Shown one piece after another: positions 5,816 through 7,623 of a stretch of DNA of 7,623 nt (position 1 is its first letter; each line of letters opens with the position of its first letter). A program made the translations under genes and the position numbers. The notes beneath the pieces are model-generated. The model saw only the letters and a list, made by a program, of their open reading frames with translations. It was not told the DNA's origin and made no database searches. Where the stretch lies: contig JASEHM010000040.1 in NCBI GenBank assembly GCA_030018895.1, positions 1-7,623 of the forward strand, given 5' to 3'. Source of the DNA: Candidatus Omnitrophota bacterium (lineage in GTDB: Bacteria > Omnitrophota > Gorgyraeia > Gygaellales > Profunditerraquicolaceae).

Positions 5816-5884
5816 TTCTGTCATACCCTCTCTAACCCTTCCCGCTGGAGTTTACCCCCGTGAAAACGGGGGCGGGAATGACAC
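5814..5884. repeat. dispersed TTCCCGC...GCGGGAA compound hairpin running into the sugar kinase gene
   Basis: An outer stem TTCCCGC (5839-5845) / GCGGGAA (5872-5878) encloses an inner stem CCCCCGT (5855-5861) / ACGGGGG (5866-5872) closed by a GAAA loop on the plus strand. The two stems share base 5872, so they compete at their junction. The left flank CATTCTGTCAT (5814-5824) is repeated exactly at 7609-7619. The right flank GGGAATGACA matches the left window edge. The unit overlaps the last ~20 codons of the kinase. Confidence 0.65.
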
Positions 5885-6813
5885 CCTGATTTACTTCTGA
5901 ACGCTGAACTGTTACAGAATAAAACACACTGCCTAAATTTGGCAAGTCTATTTTCCAAATCATTAATGGTAAGGCGGCTGCTCCTCTCAAGGCCAAAACC
6001 TTCAATATTAAAAGATGCGGCAATAGTGCCATAGGCAATAGCCTTTTTAATATTTTTCTCATTCATCAGCTTTACCTTTGCCAGATACCCCATAAATGCG
6101 CCGGCAAAGGTATCTCCTGCTCCTGTAGGGTCAATTACTTTATCAGTTGGATACGCAGGCAAAGAAAAGATAAACTTACTGCTATACGCAAGAACCCCAT
6201 GTTCGCCTTTCTTTATCAAAATCATCTTCGGGCCTAATGAAAGCAGGTATTTTGCCGCTGAAACAAGGTTAGCCTTCCCTGAAAGTTCTCTCGCTTCCCA
6301 ATCATTAGCTGTATATATATCAACCTTCTTTAATAACTTTAAAAGTGCTTCACGTTTACAACTTATCCAATAATTCATGCTGTCTAAGGCTACCAGTCTA
6401 GGAGAGCGCATCTGCTGTAAAAGATGGTTTTGTAAATCAGGATCAATATTAGCAAGAAATACATACCCTATTTTCTGCTCTTCTTTACAAACCTCAGGCC
6501 TAAAATCCAAAAGCACCCCTAATTCTGTGTTTAAGGTCTGGGCAGAACTTAAATCACCTTTATATTCCCCTTTCCACTTAAATGTTTTATTTTCTGACTG
6601 AATAAGCGAATTTAAGATTACACCTTTTTTCTTAAGGAAACCAAGGTATTCCCGAGGAAAATCTCTGCCAATGGCTGAGGCAAGATGTACATCAGTAAAA
6701 AGCCGGCCTGACATAGAAAAGTGGCTGGCTGAACCGCCAAGCATATCCTTTCTTGCGCCATAAGGCGTTTTAACTGTATCTAAGGCAACCGTACCTAATA
6801 CTAAAATGCTCAT
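5821..6813 (-). CDS. PfkB-family carbohydrate kinase
   Basis: A 330-residue ribokinase-type sugar or nucleoside kinase. The N-terminal MSILVLGTVALDTVKT and GGSASHFSMS (about 26-35) form the substrate-binding side. LIKKGEHG (200-207) precedes the ATP site, and DPTGAGDTFAGAF (228-240) holds the GAGD anion hole with catalytic D234. The substrate cannot be named. The ATG at 6811-6813 is preferred: it forms ATGA with the uppP stop, so translation is coupled, and it puts the first strand at the N-terminus. A start 13 codons earlier (6852) would add an atypical MYYCGYNYFTIYK lead inside uppP. The family usually ends near the EGFGLER...LENRLAKF stretch (about 271-293). The extra tail, especially residues 311-330 (CHSRPRFHGGKLQREGLERV), is the translation of a dispersed hairpin repeat and is probably not functional. 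Confidence 0.88.
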   Translation of the reverse strand: MSILVLGTVALDTVKTPYGARKDMLGGSASHFSMSGRLFTDVHLASAIGRDFPREYLGFLKKKGVILNSLIQSENKTFKWKGEYKGDLSSAQTLNTELGVLLDFRPEVCKEEQKIGYVFLANIDPDLQNHLLQQMRSPRLVALDSMNYWISCKREALLKLLKKVDIYTANDWEARELSGKANLVSAAKYLLSLGPKMILIKKGEHGVLAYSSKFIFSLPAYPTDKVIDPTGAGDTFAGAFMGYLAKVKLMNEKNIKKAIAYGTIAASFNIEGFGLERSSRLTINDLENRLAKFRQCVLFCNSSAFRSKSGCHSRPRFHGGKLQREGLERV

Positions 6814-7553
6814 TTTATAAATAGTAAAATAATTATAGCCGCAATAATACAATAATAACCAAAATAATAAAACTTGGCTTTATCTAAAATCTTCCTTAAA
6901 ACCCAAAGGCTAAAAAATCCTGTGACGAAACTCGCGATAAAGCCACCTGAGTAACTCGCAAAATTTTGCCCTAAAGCAAAACCTACTTTTTTTGCTTCAA
7001 GTACGGCAGCTCCGAATATTACTGGTATGGCTAATAAAAAAGAGAGGCGAAAACTACTGCTTCTGTTAATACCTCTAAATAGAAGCGTTGAAATCGTAAT
7101 GCCTGAACGGGATATCCCCGGGATAATAGCAATACTCTGAGTAAAACCCAGAATTAGCACATCTTTAAAGCTAGGCTTTTCTCTTACACCAAAGATAAAT
7201 TTTTTGGTAGCAATAAGTATAATACCGCTGATCAGTAAGGCACCTCCGACTAATTTAGGAGAATTAAATAAACTCTCAAAGAAATCCTTTCCCAGTAAAC
7301 CAATGATCCCGGTGATTATAGTAGTTATAAACAAAAATAACAACAGCTTAAAATTCCTAAAAAGCATAAGCAGGTCCTTAAAGAAAAATACCACCAAAGA
7401 AAATGCTGTGCCTAAATGTAAAATAACTGCCAGTGTAAGCTGATCCCCCTGTAAATTTAAGGCCTTCTGCAAGATCACCAAATGCCCTGAACTGCTTACA
7501 GGTAAAAATTCAGTCAGTCCCTGAGCTATGCCTAAAAAAATGTACTTAATCAT
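6810..7553 (-). CDS. uppP: undecaprenyl-diphosphatase UppP (BacA family)
   Basis: This inner-membrane phosphatase turns undecaprenyl diphosphate into the monophosphate, recycling the lipid carrier for peptidoglycan and other wall polymers; in many bacteria it gives resistance to bacitracin. The first signature, QGLTEFLPVSSSGHL (11-25), carries E15, S20-S22 and H24. The second, PGISRSGIT (145-153), carries R149. Several hydrophobic segments run along the 247 residues, about 44-58, 70-88, 102-118, 170-185, 203-218 and 230-246. It is slightly shorter than the usual 260-275. The ATG at 7551-7553 has no clear ribosome site, and the 25-bp inverted repeat ends only seven bases upstream of it. Its stop overlaps the kinase start as ATGA, so the pair is probably co-transcribed, although no shared pathway is evident. 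Confidence 0.94.
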   Translation of the reverse strand: MIKYIFLGIAQGLTEFLPVSSSGHLVILQKALNLQGDQLTLAVILHLGTAFSLVVFFFKDLLMLFRNFKLLLFLFITTIITGIIGLLGKDFFESLFNSPKLVGGALLISGIILIATKKFIFGVREKPSFKDVLILGFTQSIAIIPGISRSGITISTLLFRGINRSSSFRLSFLLAIPVIFGAAVLEAKKVGFALGQNFASYSGGFIASFVTGFFSLWVLRKILDKAKFYYFGYYCIIAAIIILLFIK

Positions 7554-7560
7554 TATTAAT

Positions 7561-7585
7561 CATTGCTATCCAAATTAGCTGCTAG
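7561..7585 (-). repeat. 25-bp inverted repeat, right arm
   Basis: This stretch matches the reverse complement of 31-55 at 24 of 25 bases. It directly precedes uppP. Outward of it lie 28 bases (7586-7613), including TGTGACACAAATTATTGACA, that are absent from the left copy, and then TGTCATTCCC, the start of another hairpin repeat. The TG...CA form of the extra stretch recalls an insertion-sequence end, but no transposase is present. Confidence 0.7.
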
Positions 7586-7600
7586 TACACTGTGACACAA
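7572..7600 (-). promoter_or_regulatory. weak candidate promoter for uppP inside the right-edge repeat
   Basis: On the minus strand TTGTGT (7595-7600) and TAATTT (7572-7577) are 17 bases apart, with modest matches to sigma-70 boxes. The -10-like part is within the 25-bp inverted repeat. The implied leader is short (~12-15 bases) and lacks a clear ribosome site, so support is weak. Confidence 0.22.
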
Positions 7601-7608
7601 ATTATTGA

Positions 7609-7623
7609 CATTCTGTCATTCCC
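7609..7623. repeat. partial copy of the dispersed TCATTCCC repeat at the right edge
   Basis: CATTCTGTCAT (7609-7619) is identical to 5814-5824 and runs into TCCC at the window end, matching the left stem of the TTCCCGC/GCGGGAA hairpin family. The remaining half lies outside the window. Confidence 0.55.

Noticed and set aside
5832..6062. Minus-strand frame within the PfkB kinase gene
   Set aside because: Overlaps the kinase C-terminal region in another frame and has no family features.
6377..6601. Plus-strand open frame opposite the kinase
   Set aside because: Shadow of the kinase; nothing recognisable.
6814..6852. Upstream ATG start for the PfkB kinase
   Set aside because: It lies inside uppP and adds 13 residues ahead of the normal first strand; the ATGA overlap start at 6813 fits the family and the coupling.
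7204..7443. Plus-strand open frame opposite uppP
   Set aside because: Shadow of uppP; low-complexity lysine/asparagine-rich translation.
1..7623. CRISPR array, tRNA or rRNA genes
   Set aside because: No regularly spaced direct repeats and no cloverleaf or rRNA-like stretch were seen on either strand; the repeats present are isolated hairpins.

Overview
The window is AT-rich and tightly packed, with almost all coding on the minus strand. It looks like a piece of an anaerobic, fermentative bacterial genome. Bacterial character comes from undecaprenyl-diphosphatase (UppP), YqeY and a PilZ protein. Low GC, dispersed 'TCATTCCCGC...GCGGGAATGA' repeats and a group 3b hydrogenase would fit an uncultured candidate phylum such as Omnitrophota, but that assignment is inference from general impression and no marker gene here fixes it.

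Layout, left to right. Positions 1-172 hold a hairpin repeat, one arm of a 25-bp inverted repeat shared with the right edge, and a doubtful reading frame cut by the left edge. A PilZ (cyclic-di-GMP receptor) gene follows on the plus strand (173-502). It converges on, and overlaps by 47 bp, the last gene of a minus-strand hydrogenase operon. Read in transcription order (right to left), that operon is: a short HypA-like nickel chaperone (5177-4935), hydB (Fe-S electron-transfer subunit), hydG (FAD/NAD(P) diaphorase subunit), hydD (small subunit), hydA (large catalytic subunit) and a HycI/HybD-type maturation endopeptidase (941-456). The order B-G-D-A is that of the Pyrococcus cytosolic NAD(P)-linked hydrogenase (group 3b, 'sulfhydrogenase'). 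All metal-ligand cysteines expected for the NiFe site, the Fe-S clusters and the FAD/2Fe-2S module are visible. A near-consensus sigma-70 promoter with two 16-bp palindromes lies in the 103-bp gap ahead of the HypA-like gene.

Upstream on the same strand lie uppP (7553-6810), a PfkB-family sugar kinase joined to it by an ATGA overlap (6813-5821), and yqeY (5727-5281). The last ~20 codons of the kinase run into a dispersed hairpin repeat.

Working together: the hydrogenase would couple H2 evolution or uptake to NAD(P)H in the cytoplasm (HydA/HydD exchange electrons through HydB clusters and HydG flavin). The endopeptidase trims HydA after nickel insertion, and the HypA-like protein presumably delivers nickel. 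HypB-F are not in the window. The most unusual item is the HypA-like protein: it keeps both ends of HypA but lacks the whole zinc-finger domain. The second is the palindrome-covered hydrogenase promoter. I do not see a wholly new system; the window is mainly a well-formed group 3b hydrogenase locus with some odd details.
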